DNA of 22,779 nucleotides from Streptomyces sp. NRRL S-31 (lineage in GTDB: Bacteria; Actinomycetota; Actinomycetes; Streptomycetales; Streptomycetaceae). Where the stretch lies: NCBI RefSeq assembly GCF_000718775.1, contig NZ_JOCB01000121.1, positions 1 to 22,779 of the forward strand. Reading direction: 5' to 3'. The position numbers were made by a program, and so were the translations under genes. Shown here in pieces: positions 1-8,250 of this stretch (position 1 is the first letter of the stretch; each line of letters opens with the position of its first letter). The notes under the pieces are model-generated. The model did no database searches. It worked only from the letters and a program-made list of their open reading frames with translations, and was not told the DNA's origin.

Positions 1-1800
1 CCCCAGCCGCCCCCGCCCCCGCCGAACCAGCCCCCGAACCAGCCGCCGGGCCCGCCCCCGGGGCCCCCGCAGCCGCAGCCGCAGCCGGGCTACGGCTACC
101 CCGCCGTCCCGCCGCAGCAGTCCCCGCAGCCCGGGTACGGCTACCCCGGCGCGCAGCAGAACCCGTACGCCCAGCAGCCGCCGGCGTACCACCCCGCGCA
201 GCCTGCGCAGCCGGGCTACGGCGCCCAGCCGTACAACCCCTACACCCAGCCCACGCAGCCCATGCAGGGCGTGCAGCCGGGGTACGGCCATCCCGGCCAG
301 GGGCAGCCGCCGACCGTGGTGACACCGCCCGGGCCGGTGTCGGGCGGTGGCGGACGGAACAACACCGCGCTGGTCATCGTCGTCGCGGCGGTCGTCGCCA
401 TCGCGCTGATCGTCGGCGGCGGCATCTGGTACGCCAAGTCCTCCGGCGGCGGCGAGCGGCACGAGACCGCCTCCTCCGACGGCGGCTCCGGCGCTTCCGG
501 CGGCGCGTCCGGCGGCTCCGGGGGCACGACCGGCGGCGGCAAGGAGAAGGCGCCGTCCGACCCCGCCGCCAAGGTGCTCTTCCAGGTGCCGCTGCCCAGC
601 ACGCAGGACACGGTCGTCACCTCGGGCTCGTGGCTGACGGACACCGTGTACGCCAAGAGCGGCATCGCGGAGATCACCGGCTACGACCCGGCCGAGGGCA
701 CCAGGCTGTGGACGATCAAGCTGCCCGGCCCGGTCTGCGCGGCCAGTTCGCACGTCGACGAGGACGGCCGGACGGCGATCACCTTCCAGCCGAAGATGCC
801 CGAGAAGGGCCGCTCCGCGGGGTGCAGCCAGATCGCGGCGATCGACCTAGGCGCGGGCAAGAAGCTGTGGACGAAGTCGGTCAAGTCCGGTGATGTCCCG
901 ATCACCTTCCAGAATGTGACGGTCGCTCAGCACACCGTCGCGGTCGGCAGCCTGGACGGCGGCGCCGCGTTCGACATCGAGTCCGGCAGGACGCTGTGGC
1001 AGCCGAAGCCGGACGACACCTGCTACGACGCCGGATACGGCGGCGGCACCCGGCTGGTCGCGGTGCGCAAGTGCGGCGCGTACGACAACCGGCAGCTGCA
1101 CATCCAGACCGTCGACCCGAAGAGCGGCAAGGTGATCGCCGACTACAAGATGCCCTCCGGCGTCGAGTACGCCGCGCTCGTCTCCACCGACCCGCTGGTG
1201 GTCGCGGCGGACGTCGGCGACACCGCCGGCGACGGCAGCGGTGTCTCGGACTACTTCTCCGTCGACGGCGACACCGGCAAGCTGCTCGCCCGCATCCCGG
1301 CGCCCGGCGACACCTACGCGGGCCACTGCGACGGCATCTCCCGGATCGAGGGCTGCAAGCAGGTCGTGGCCGGCAACGGCCGGCTGTACCTGCCGACCGA
1401 GACGCACGACGGCTCGGGCAAGTACACCAGGACCAACGAGATCCTCGCCTTCGACCTCAGGACCGGCAAGGGCACCGGCCAGCGCGCCGAGGCCGGCGAC
1501 GGCTACACCCTGTCCCCGCTGCGCATGGACGGCGGCAACCTGATCGCCTACAAGGCGCCGCCGTACGACAAGGGCGGCCAGGTCGTCAGCATCGACGGCG
1601 GTTCGTTCAAGTCCGTCGAACTGCTGGAGAACCCCGCCACCCGGGAGGTGCACGAGGGCGAGGTCGGTCTGCTGCCCGAGTACGCGGAGATCCTCTTCGG
1701 CAAGGGCCGCCTGTACATGTCGGCCGTCTACGCGCACAAGGCGTCGAGTGCGTCGTCCACCAAGGAGTACCTGGTGATGGCCTTCGGCACGGACGGCTGA
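1..1800 (+). CDS. Membrane-anchored PQQ-like beta-propeller protein, 5' truncated
   Basis: The reading frame is open from base 1, so the start lies outside the window; the Met codon at 262 is internal. Visible order: a Pro/Gln/Tyr/Gly-rich segment (bases 1-350), one hydrophobic helix (about 361-430, core LVIVVAAVVAIALIVGGG), a Gly/Ser linker (about 440-550), then a domain of about 400 residues with repeated Gly-x-x-x-W/L beta-strand signatures such as GTRLWTIKLPG, GKKLWTKSV and SGRTLWQPK. These are typical of PQQ/BamB-like propellers. Six Cys codons lie in the propeller (PVC, AGC, DTC, RKC, GHC, EGC), which fits disulfides outside the cell. The inferred topology is cytoplasmic low-complexity N-terminus, one TM helix and an external propeller. 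No enzyme activity can be assigned; a ligand-sensing or scaffold role is a guess. The upstream part could hold another domain, for example a kinase. The stop is followed by a strong hairpin. Confidence 0.8.
   Translation, partial: PQPPPPPPNQPPNQPPGPPPGPPQPQPQPGYGYPAVPPQQSPQPGYGYPGAQQNPYAQQPPAYHPAQPAQPGYGAQPYNPYTQPTQPMQGVQPGYGHPGQGQPPTVVTPPGPVSGGGGRNNTALVIVVAAVVAIALIVGGGIWYAKSSGGGERHETASSDGGSGASGGASGGSGGTTGGGKEKAPSDPAAKVLFQVPLPSTQDTVVTSGSWLTDTVYAKSGIAEITGYDPAEGTRLWTIKLPGPVCAASSHVDEDGRTAITFQPKMPEKGRSAGCSQIAAIDLGAGKKLWTKSVKSGDVPITFQNVTVAQHTVAVGSLDGGAAFDIESGRTLWQPKPDDTCYDAGYGGGTRLVAVRKCGAYDNRQLHIQTVDPKSGKVIADYKMPSGVEYAALVSTDPLVVAADVGDTAGDGSGVSDYFSVDGDTGKLLARIPAPGDTYAGHCDGISRIEGCKQVVAGNGRLYLPTETHDGSGKYTRTNEILAFDLRTGKGTGQRAEAGDGYTLSPLRMDGGNLIAYKAPPYDKGGQVVSIDGGSFKSVELLENPATREVHEGEVGLLPEYAEILFGKGRLYMSAVYAHKASSASSTKEYLVMAFGTDG
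82..288 (+). repeat. Coding low-complexity QPGYG(YP) repeats
   Basis: Four irregularly spaced copies of Gln-Pro-Gly-Tyr-Gly are encoded at 82-96, 127-141, 208-222 and 274-288, the first two extended by Tyr-Pro. They sit in a Pro/Gln-rich stretch before the membrane helix. Such segments are common and probably disordered in actinobacterial membrane proteins. Confidence 0.7.
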
Positions 1801-1847
1801 CCGGCCGCCGGAGCCCGCCCCGCCACTCGCCCGAACGAGTGACTTTC

Positions 1848-1888
1848 CGAGAAGTGCCCCGGAGTTCATCGATCCGGGGCACTTCTCG
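1848..1888 (+). terminator. Strong hairpin terminator after the propeller gene
   Basis: A perfect 16-bp inverted repeat (arms 1848-1863 and 1873-1888) with a 9-nt loop lies 47 nt after the stop codon. There is no T-run, which is usual for Streptomyces terminators. It separates the propeller gene from the luxR gene starting at 1976. Confidence 0.8.
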
Positions 1889-1975
1889 TCGGGAGGGGCA
1901 GCGCGACGTCGAACAAGCGTGTAGCTTCCGGGGGCATGAAGGGCGGGGGCGCCGCGGGGACTGGGGGATTGCTTC

Positions 1976-2680
1976 ATGGGAGTGCGGCTCATGGTCGTCG
2001 ACGACCACCGCCTGCTCGCGGAGGCGCTGGCGTCGGCGCTCAAGCTGCGCGGGCACCGGGTGGTCGCCGCGGCGGCACCGGCCGCGGGCGCGGCGGACCT
2101 GGTGATCGCGCGGGCGCCCGAGGTGTGCCTGCTGGGGACGGCGGCGCCGGCCGCGCCGGGAGCCTTCGACCCGGTGGTCAGGATCAAGCGGGAGCGCCCG
2201 CAGGTGGCCGTGGTGGTGCTGGGCCCGGTGCCGTCGCCGCGCGGGATCGCGGCGGCCTTCGCCGCGGGCGCGTCGGGGTACGTCCGGCACGACGAGCGGA
2301 TCGAGGGGGTCGAACGGGCCCTGCTGAAGGCCCGGGCCGGGGAGGCGGCGGTGGCTCCGCAACTGCTCCAGGGTGCCTTCGGGGAACTGCTGAACCCGGC
2401 CGCGCAGCCCGACGACGAGGCGCAGCGGCTGCTGGAGATGCTGACGCCGCGCGAGGTGGAGGTGCTGGTCCGGGTGACCGACGGGGAGGACACGCGGCTG
2501 ATCGCGGCGGGGATGGGCATCGCCCCGAGTACGGCCCGCACGCATGTGCAGCGGGTGCTGATGAAGCTGGGCGTCGGGTCGCGCCTGGAGGCGGCGGCGC
2601 TGGCGGCGCGCACGGGCCTGCTGGAGCGGGCGGGTTCCGCGCGCGGCTCCGGGCAGGCGCCGTCGCGTGAACGCCCTTGA
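1976..2680 (+). CDS. LuxR/NarL-type response regulator with degenerate receiver
   Basis: The 234-aa protein starts at ATG 1976 with GGGGGA seven bases upstream. Residues 1-120 form a receiver with the acidic pair D9-D10 (VVDDHRLL). The expected phosphoacceptor at the end of beta-3 is Gly54 (EVCLLGTAAP), the conserved Thr/Ser at the end of beta-4 is Gly83 (VVVLGPVP), and the conserved Lys is Arg104 (GYVRHD). Residues about 155-220 are a LuxR helix-turn-helix (LTPREVEVLVRV, then IAPSTARTHVQRVLMKLGV). The DNA-binding half looks intact. The inference is that it is not controlled by classical Asp phosphorylation and may respond to a ligand, a partner protein or its own abundance. No kinase gene is adjacent. 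Its third positions favour G (GCG, CGG, GTG) more than ppc does. Target genes are unknown. Confidence 0.85.
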   Translation: MGVRLMVVDDHRLLAEALASALKLRGHRVVAAAAPAAGAADLVIARAPEVCLLGTAAPAAPGAFDPVVRIKRERPQVAVVVLGPVPSPRGIAAAFAAGASGYVRHDERIEGVERALLKARAGEAAVAPQLLQGAFGELLNPAAQPDDEAQRLLEMLTPREVEVLVRVTDGEDTRLIAAGMGIAPSTARTHVQRVLMKLGVGSRLEAAALAARTGLLERAGSARGSGQAPSRERP

Positions 2681-2726
2681 AGGGGCGGGGTCTTCGAGGC
2701 GCGCGCTGCTGAGGGGCGGCGTCTCT

Positions 2727-2762
2727 CGGGGGCGCGGGACCGCGTGCGGCCCCGCGCCCCCG
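2727..2762. terminator. Bidirectional hairpin between convergent genes
   Basis: A perfect 12-bp GC-only stem (2727-2738 and 2751-2762) with a 12-nt loop lies between the stop of the plus-strand luxR gene and the stop of the minus-strand gene ending at 2794. It can serve transcripts from both sides. Confidence 0.75.
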
Positions 2763-2793
2763 GGGGTCGGCGTACTGCCGCCGGACGGCCGCG

Positions 2794-3135
2794 CTACTCG
2801 GCCCCCTTCTCCTCGGGCAGCCCCTTGGGAGGCAGCGGCGGGGGAGTGGGCCGCAGCTTCAGCCAGGCCAGGAAGAAGACGCCCAGGAGCAGCATGCCGA
2901 TCCCGGTCCAGAGGTTGATGTTGACGCCCTCGGCCTTGTCGATCGCGGCCTGGGAGTCGGTGATCCCGGTGATCGTCACGATGACGCCGTAGACCACGAA
3001 GAGGCCGCCGATGATGCGACGCAGGTCGAAGATGCGGGCCGCGGTGGCGGACTGGGACTCCAGCTCGGAGACCTCCCGCTGGAGGTCGTGCTCGGTGTAG
3101 TGCGGCCGGCGCGGCTGCTCGGGATGCTCGGTCAT
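2794..3135 (-). CDS. Small two-TM membrane protein, downstream partner of the symporter
   Basis: The 113-aa protein starts at ATG 3135 with GAGGAAACC just upstream, 22 nt after the symporter stop on the same strand, so the two are very likely co-transcribed. Residues 1-35 are hydrophilic and predicted cytoplasmic (EREVSELESQ-like acidic helix). Two hydrophobic helices lie at about 40-58 (IIGGLFVVYGVIVTITGI) and 76-92 (WTGIGMLLLGVFFLAWL), followed by a Pro-rich tail (PTPPPLPPKGLPEE). I do not recognise a named family. Tight linkage to an SSS transporter suggests an accessory or stabilising subunit, but that is inference from position only. Confidence 0.8.
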   Translation of the reverse strand: MTEHPEQPRRPHYTEHDLQREVSELESQSATAARIFDLRRIIGGLFVVYGVIVTITGITDSQAAIDKAEGVNINLWTGIGMLLLGVFFLAWLKLRPTPPPLPPKGLPEEKGAE

Positions 3136-3157
3136 GGTTTCCTCGAATCCTTCCGCG

Positions 3158-4849
3158 TCAGAACGAGAACGGGATGTAGCAGGCGGCGGCCAGGACGACC
3201 GCGCCCCAGCCCAGCAGGGCCGGCTTGCGGTACCACGCGTCGTCGCCCGCGGCGGGCGGCTCGGACATGCCGGGGGAGCGGGTTCCGTAGACCAGGCCCT
3301 GGAGCTCCTCCACCGGCTTCGGCTTGGTGAACAGCGACACCACGACCATCACGACCGCGCCGGCGACGAAGCCCGCGATGGCCGAGACGAAGTTGGCGCC
3401 CTGGTCGGAGGGGATGGAGATGATGTCCTTCTTGTAGAGGACGAAGTAGTTGACCATGGCGGTGACGGTGCCGGCGAGCAGGCCCCAGAAGCCGGACTTG
3501 GCGGACGCGCGCTTCCAGAACATGCCGACGATGAAGACGACGAACATCGGCACGTTGAAGAAGGAGAACAGCGTCTGGAGGTAGCTCATGATGTTGGAGA
3601 ACGAGGACGCCAGGAACGCCGTGCCGACGGAGGCGCAGACACCGATCGCGGTGATCAGGCGGCCGAACCGCACGTAGTAGGCGTCCTCGCGGCCGCGCAC
3701 CACGTACTTCGCCCAGATGTCGTTGGTGAACACGGTGTTGAAGGACGACACGTTCGCCGCCATGCCCGCCATGAAGGCCGCCAGCAGACCGGTGACGGCG
3801 ATGCCGAGCACGCCGTTGGGCAGCAGCTCCTGCATCAGGTAGGGGATGGCGTCGTTGTACTGGAGGCCGGAGCCGGAGGTGCCGATCTTCGGCACGAGCG
3901 CGGCGGCGACCAGGCCCGGGATCATCACCAGGAAGACGATGAAGATCTTCGGGAAGGCGGCGATCAGCGGGGTCCGCTGTCCGGCGGAGAGGTTCTTCGC
4001 GGACAGGGCGCGCTGCACCTCGGCGAAGTTGGTGGTCCAGTAGCCGAAGGAGAGCACGAAGCCGAGGCCGAGGACGATGGTGAGCCAGTTGGCGCCCAGC
4101 GGGTTGGCATGGCCGATGCCGGTGCCGCCCCAGGCCGAGGTGAAGTCGGCGCCGTGCTGCGCGGTGAGCTTGTCGGTCAGCCCGTTCCAGCCGCCGACCT
4201 TCTTCAGGCCCAGCACGGTGATCGGGATGAGGGCGGCGAGGATCACGAAGAACTGGAGCACCTCGTTGTAGATCGCCGAGGACAGGCCGCCCAGGGTGAT
4301 GTACCCGAGCACGAAGGCGCCGGCGACCAGGATGGCGACCCACTTGGGCCAGCCGAGCAGGGCCTCGACGACGATCGCGAGGGCGTAGAGGTTGACGCCG
4401 GCGACCAGGATCGCGGCGAACGCGAACAGGCCCGAACTGAGCACGTGGGCGGCCCGGTCGAAGCGCAGCAGCAGGAACTCGGGGACCGAGCGGACCTTGC
4501 TGCCGTAGTAGAAGGGCATCATCACCAGGCCCAGGAAGACCATGGCGGGGATGGCGCCGATCCAGTACCAGTGGACGGTGTAGGCGCCGTACTGGGCGCT
4601 GTTCGCGGCCATGCCGAGGATCTCGGTGGCCGCCAGGTTCGCCGAGATGAAGGCGAGGCCGGTGATCCAGGCGGGCAGCGAGCGTCCGGAGAGGAAGAAG
4701 TCGAGGCTGGTCTTGACCGAACGGCGGGCGGCGAAGCCGATGCCGAGCACGACGACGAAGTAGATCGCCAGGATCGTGTAGTCCAGCCAGTTGGTGGGGA
4801 GCCGTAGCTCCGCCGCCAGGGTGACGGGGGCGTGTAGGGGGGTGTGCAT
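3158..4849 (-). CDS. Sodium:solute (SSS) symporter, probable galactose/sugar uptake
   Basis: The 563-aa polytopic protein has the hydrophobic pattern of an SSS-family transporter. Family landmarks are FFLSGRSLP (about 51-59), ANLAATEILGMAA (about 70-82), SVPEFLLLRFD (about 111-121) and TLGGLSSAIYNEVLQFF (about 175-191). A later segment, FGYWTTNFAEVQRALSAKNL, resembles the equivalent segment of the Vibrio sodium/galactose transporter as I recall it. It is divergent from galTEK over a 180-bp region and is followed by a small membrane protein. Sugar, most likely galactose, co-transport with sodium is inferred from family plus position. The ATG at 4849 has only a weak ribosome site (GCGAG); a start further in would remove part of the N-terminus before the first helix (about residue 22). 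Confidence 0.88.
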   Translation of the reverse strand: MHTPLHAPVTLAAELRLPTNWLDYTILAIYFVVVLGIGFAARRSVKTSLDFFLSGRSLPAWITGLAFISANLAATEILGMAANSAQYGAYTVHWYWIGAIPAMVFLGLVMMPFYYGSKVRSVPEFLLLRFDRAAHVLSSGLFAFAAILVAGVNLYALAIVVEALLGWPKWVAILVAGAFVLGYITLGGLSSAIYNEVLQFFVILAALIPITVLGLKKVGGWNGLTDKLTAQHGADFTSAWGGTGIGHANPLGANWLTIVLGLGFVLSFGYWTTNFAEVQRALSAKNLSAGQRTPLIAAFPKIFIVFLVMIPGLVAAALVPKIGTSGSGLQYNDAIPYLMQELLPNGVLGIAVTGLLAAFMAGMAANVSSFNTVFTNDIWAKYVVRGREDAYYVRFGRLITAIGVCASVGTAFLASSFSNIMSYLQTLFSFFNVPMFVVFIVGMFWKRASAKSGFWGLLAGTVTAMVNYFVLYKKDIISIPSDQGANFVSAIAGFVAGAVVMVVVSLFTKPKPVEELQGLVYGTRSPGMSEPPAAGDDAWYRKPALLGWGAVVLAAACYIPFSF

Positions 4850-4900
4850 GAAGAACTCGCTTCGTTGCGCGAACTGATCAGAGCGGAACCTACGCCTCGA

Positions 4901-4917
4901 TGTTCAGTTATTGAACA
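4901..4917. promoter_or_regulatory. Dyad in the symporter/galT intergenic region (candidate operator)
   Basis: TGTTCA, a five-base spacer, then TGAACA form a perfect inverted repeat (arms 4901-4906 and 4912-4917). It lies about 52 nt upstream of the symporter ATG on one side and about 113 nt upstream of galT on the other. The size and symmetry suit a dimeric repressor. Which regulator binds is not visible here. Confidence 0.45.
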
Positions 4918-4930
4918 GTTCCCATGGTGA

Positions 4931-5005
4931 TCTTTGTTCGATTGTGATGATCCGAGGTGTTGTCGAGTTGTGGTCTGTTATGTTTGGTTGTGTTGAGTCA
5001 TTGGG
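4931..5005 (+). promoter_or_regulatory. galT promoter region (galP1-like) with spaced TTGT repeats
   Basis: The plus strand is strikingly G/T-rich here against a G/C-rich background. TTGT occurs at 4934, 4942, 4960, 4968 and 4988. The pairs 4934/4942 and 4960/4968 each have TTGT-N4-TTGT and are offset by exactly 26 bp. From memory, the S. lividans gal operon has a galactose-inducible, glucose-sensitive promoter (galP1) with a complex repeated operator, and a second constitutive promoter (galP2) ahead of galE. This block occupies the galP1 position. I could not assign convincing -35/-10 boxes. Confidence 0.6.
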
Positions 5006-5029
5006 ATGCGGGACGTAGAGGAGCCCGGC

Positions 5030-6091
5030 GTGAAGAAGACCTCGACCCGGCTGGCCGACGGTCGTGAGCTGATCTACTACGACCTCCGGGACGACACCGT
5101 GCGGGACGCGGCCGACCGCCGTCCCCTGGAGCCGACGGTCACCACCTCCGAGATCCGCCGCGACCCGCTGCTCGGGGACGGCGTCGCCATCGCCTCGCAC
5201 CGCCAGGGCCGCACCTACCACCCGCCGGCCGACGAGTGCCCGCTGTGCCCCACGCGCGGCGACCGGCTCAGCGAGATCCCGGACTCCTCCTACGACGTCG
5301 CCGTCTTCGAGAACCGGTTCCCCTCCCTCGCCGGCGACTCCGGCCGCTGCGAGGTCGTCTGCTTCACCTCCGACCACGACGCCTCCTTCGCCGACCTCCG
5401 CCCGGAGCAGGCACGCCTGGTGCTGGACGCGTGGACGGACCGCACCTCGGAACTGTCCCGCCTGCCCGCCGTGGAGCAGGTGTTCTGCTTCGAGAACCGC
5501 GGCGCCGAGATCGGCGTGACCCTGGGCCACCCGCACGGGCAGATCTACGCCTACCCCTTCACCACCCCGCGCACCGCGCTGATGCTGCGCTCGCTCGCCG
5601 CCCACCGGGAGGCGACCGGCGGCGAGAACCTGTTCGACGCCGTCCTGGCGCGGGAGCTCGCCGGTGAGCGGGTCGTCCTTGAGGGTGAACACTGGGTGGC
5701 CTTCGTGCCGTACGCGGCGCACTGGCCGTACGAGGTCCACCTCTACCCCAGGCGCCGCGTGCCCGACCTGCTCGGGCTGGACGAGGCGGCGCGCACAGAA
5801 TTCCCCCAGGTCTATCTGGAACTCTTGAGGCGCTTCGACCGGATCTTCGGCGAGGGTGAGCCGCCGACGCCGTACATCGCGGCCTGGCACCAGGCCCCGT
5901 TCCGGGCGCCGGCGGAGTTCGACGGCGTGGCACGCGACGACTTCGCGCTCCACCTCGAGCTTTTCACCATCCGCCGCACTTCCGGCAAGCTGAAGTTTCT
6001 CGCGGGTTCCGAGTCCGGCATGAACGTGTTCATCAACGACGTGCCGCCGGAGCGCGCGGCCGAGCGACTGCGAGAGGTAGCGAGTTCATGA
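5030..6091 (+). CDS. galT: Galactose-1-phosphate uridylyltransferase GalT
   Basis: The 353-aa enzyme swaps UMP between UDP-glucose and galactose-1-phosphate in the Leloir pathway (cytoplasm). It carries a zinc-type CPLC motif (about residues 71-74) and the HIT-superfamily active site H167-P-H169-G-Q ([12 protein letters not shown]); the second His is the one uridylylated in the family. I chose GTG 5030 because AGAGGAG (5017-5023) is six bases upstream. An in-frame ATG at 5006 has no ribosome site and would add eight residues. The stop overlaps the galE start as ATGA, indicating translational coupling. Expression is probably galactose-inducible from the region upstream. Confidence 0.95.
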   Translation: MKKTSTRLADGRELIYYDLRDDTVRDAADRRPLEPTVTTSEIRRDPLLGDGVAIASHRQGRTYHPPADECPLCPTRGDRLSEIPDSSYDVAVFENRFPSLAGDSGRCEVVCFTSDHDASFADLRPEQARLVLDAWTDRTSELSRLPAVEQVFCFENRGAEIGVTLGHPHGQIYAYPFTTPRTALMLRSLAAHREATGGENLFDAVLARELAGERVVLEGEHWVAFVPYAAHWPYEVHLYPRRRVPDLLGLDEAARTEFPQVYLELLRRFDRIFGEGEPPTPYIAAWHQAPFRAPAEFDGVARDDFALHLELFTIRRTSGKLKFLAGSESGMNVFINDVPPERAAERLREVASS

Positions 6092-7050
6092 AGTACCTGG
6101 TGACGGGTGGCGCGGGATACGTCGGCAGTGTCGTGGCCCAGCATCTGCTGGAGGCCGGCCACGAGGTCACCGTCCTGGACAACCTCTCCACCGGCTTCCG
6201 CGCGGGCGTGCCCGCCGGTGCCGCCTTCGTCGAGGGCGACATCCGCGACGCCGCCAAGTGGCTCGACCCGTCCTTCGACGGCGTGCTGCACTTCGCGGCG
6301 TTCTCGCAGGTCGGCGAGTCGGTGGTGAAGCCGGAGAAGTACTGGGAGAACAACGTCGGCGGCACGATGGCCCTGCTCTCCGCGATGCGCGAGGCCGGCG
6401 TCCGCAAGCTGGTCTTCTCCTCCACGGCGGCCACCTACGGCGAGCCGGAGCAGGTCCCGATCCCGGAGACCGCCCCGACCAGGCCCACCAGCCCCTACGG
6501 CGCCTCCAAGCTCGCCGTGGACCACATGATCAGCGGGGAGGCCGCCGCCCACGGCCTGGCCGCGGTGTCGCTGCGCTACTTCAACGTGGCCGGCGCCTAC
6601 GGCGCCCAGGGCGAGCGGCACGACCCCGAGTCGCACCTGATCCCCCTGGTCCTCCAGGTCGCCCAGGGCCGGCGGGACGCCGTCTCCGTCTTCGGCGACG
6701 ACTACCCGACCCCCGACGGCACCTGCGTCCGCGACTACATCCACGTGGCCGACCTGGCCGAGGCCCACCTGCTGGCCGTGGCGGCCGCGCGGCCGGGCGA
6801 GCACCTGATCTGCAACCTCGGCAACGGCAACGGCTTCTCCGTCCGGGAGGTCATCGAGACCGTCCGCGAGGTCACCGGGCACCCGATCCCCGAGGTGGCG
6901 GCCCCGCGCCGGGGCGGCGACCCGGCGGTGCTGGTCGCCTCCGCCGACACGGCCCGCGAGAAGCTGGGCTGGAACCCGTCCCGCGCGGACCTCGCGGGCA
7001 TCGTCGCGGACGCGTGGGAGTTCGCGCAGAGCATCACGAAGGAGCACTAG
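6088..7050 (+). CDS. galE: UDP-glucose 4-epimerase GalE
   Basis: The 320-aa extended short-chain dehydrogenase/reductase interconverts UDP-galactose and UDP-glucose with tightly bound NAD. The Rossmann motif TGGAGYVGS lies at residues 6-14. The catalytic set is the Ser/Thr in FSSTAATYG (T113), Y137 and K141 (YGASK). The length is close to the usual ~320-340 aa. The start overlaps the galT stop by four bases, and the TAG stop shares its last G with the galK GTG. In S. coelicolor I recall this copy as galE1, transcribed with galT/galK and also from an internal promoter; no promoter boxes for that were identified here. Confidence 0.95.
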   Translation: MKYLVTGGAGYVGSVVAQHLLEAGHEVTVLDNLSTGFRAGVPAGAAFVEGDIRDAAKWLDPSFDGVLHFAAFSQVGESVVKPEKYWENNVGGTMALLSAMREAGVRKLVFSSTAATYGEPEQVPIPETAPTRPTSPYGASKLAVDHMISGEAAAHGLAAVSLRYFNVAGAYGAQGERHDPESHLIPLVLQVAQGRRDAVSVFGDDYPTPDGTCVRDYIHVADLAEAHLLAVAAARPGEHLICNLGNGNGFSVREVIETVREVTGHPIPEVAAPRRGGDPAVLVASADTAREKLGWNPSRADLAGIVADAWEFAQSITKEH

Positions 7051-8204
7051 TGGGGGCACAGCGGGTCGCGGAGCGCTTCGCCGAGCTGTACGGGACGGAG
7101 CCCGAGGGCGTCTGGGCGGCACCGGGCCGGGTCAACCTGATCGGCGAACACACCGACTACAACGACGGCTTCGTCATGCCGTTCGCGCTGCCGCACCAGA
7201 CGGTCGCGGCGGTCTCCCGCCGTACGGACGGCGTCCTGCGCCTGCACTCGGCGGACGTCGGCGACGGCATCGCGGAACTGCGGCTGGACGACCTCGCGCC
7301 GCAGACCGACCGGGAGTGGACGGCGTACCCGGCGGGCGTGGTCTGGGCGCTGCGCGAGGCGGGCCACGAGATCACCGGCGCGGACGTCCACCTGTCCTCC
7401 ACCGTCCCCACCGGCGCGGGCCTGTCCTCCTCCGCCGCGCTGGAGGTCGTCATCGCGCTCGCCCTGAGCGACCTGTACGGCCTGGAACTGGCGCGCTGGA
7501 AGCTGGCCCGGCTGTGCCAGCGCGCCGAGAACGTCTACGTCGGCGCCCCGACCGGCATCATGGACCAGACGGCGTCGGCCTGCTGCGAGCAGGGCCATGC
7601 GCTCTTCCTGGACACCCGTGACCTGTCCCAGCAGCAGATCCCCTTCGACCTCGCGGCCCGGGGCCTCGGCCTGCTGGTCGTGGACACCCGGGTCAAGCAC
7701 GCCCACAGCGGCGGCGAGTACGGCAAGCGCCGGGCCGGCTGCGAGAAGGGCGCGGCCCTGCTCGGCGTCGACGCCCTGCGGGACATCCCGTACGACGGCC
7801 TGGACGAGGCACTCGCCCGCCTGGGCGACGAGGAGGAGGTCGTCCGCCTGGTCCGGCACGTGGTGACGGAGGACGCGCGGGTGGAACGCACCGTCGCCCT
7901 GCTGCGCGCGGGCGACCCCCGCGCCATCGGCCCGGTCCTGACCGAGGGCCATGCCTCGCTGCGCGACGACTTCCGCGTCTCCTGCCCCGAGCTGGACCTG
8001 GTGGTCGACACCGCCCTGGCGGCCGGCGCGCTCGGCGCCCGGATGACCGGCGGCGGCTTCGGCGGCTCGGCGATCGTCCTGACGGAGGCGGCGGAGGCCG
8101 GCACCCTCACGAAGGCGATCGAAGCGGCCTTCGCGGCGGCGGACTTCACCGCCCCGCGGGTGTTCGAGGCGGTGCCGTCGGCGGGCGCCCGCCGCCTGCG
8201 CTGA
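7050..8204 (+). CDS. galK: Galactokinase GalK
   Basis: The 384-aa GHMP-family kinase phosphorylates galactose at C1 with ATP, the entry step of the Leloir pathway. It shows the galactokinase signature GRVNLIGEHTDYNDG (about residues 26-40), the ATP-binding loop PTGAGLSSSAA (120-130) and the C-terminal motif MTGGGFGG (332-339). The GTG start at 7050 shares one base with the galE TAG stop and has GAAGGAG (7038-7044) five bases upstream. It is the last gene of the operon and is followed by a perfect hairpin two bases after the stop. Confidence 0.96.
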   Translation: MGAQRVAERFAELYGTEPEGVWAAPGRVNLIGEHTDYNDGFVMPFALPHQTVAAVSRRTDGVLRLHSADVGDGIAELRLDDLAPQTDREWTAYPAGVVWALREAGHEITGADVHLSSTVPTGAGLSSSAALEVVIALALSDLYGLELARWKLARLCQRAENVYVGAPTGIMDQTASACCEQGHALFLDTRDLSQQQIPFDLAARGLGLLVVDTRVKHAHSGGEYGKRRAGCEKGAALLGVDALRDIPYDGLDEALARLGDEEEVVRLVRHVVTEDARVERTVALLRAGDPRAIGPVLTEGHASLRDDFRVSCPELDLVVDTALAAGALGARMTGGGFGGSAIVLTEAAEAGTLTKAIEAAFAAADFTAPRVFEAVPSAGARRLR

Positions 8205-8205
8205 T

Positions 8206-8231
8206 CCGGTCCCCGGCGCACCGGGGACCGG
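8206..8231. terminator. gal operon terminator
   Basis: A perfect 11-bp GC-rich inverted repeat (8206-8216 and 8221-8231) with a CGCA loop starts right after the galK stop. The convergent acetyltransferase gene ends at 8251, so the hairpin can act in both directions. Confidence 0.8.
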
Positions 8232-8250
8232 GCACCACCGGGGCCGGGGC

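Noticed and set aside
847..2613. 588-codon minus-strand frame across the propeller and luxR genes
   Set aside because: It crosses two good genes and a terminator, and shows Ala/Arg/Val-biased sequence without motifs.
3134..4807. Long plus-strand open frame opposite the symporter
   Set aside because: Composition is extreme (His/Asp/Glu/Gly-rich) and it mirrors a clear membrane-protein gene; a shadow of high GC content.
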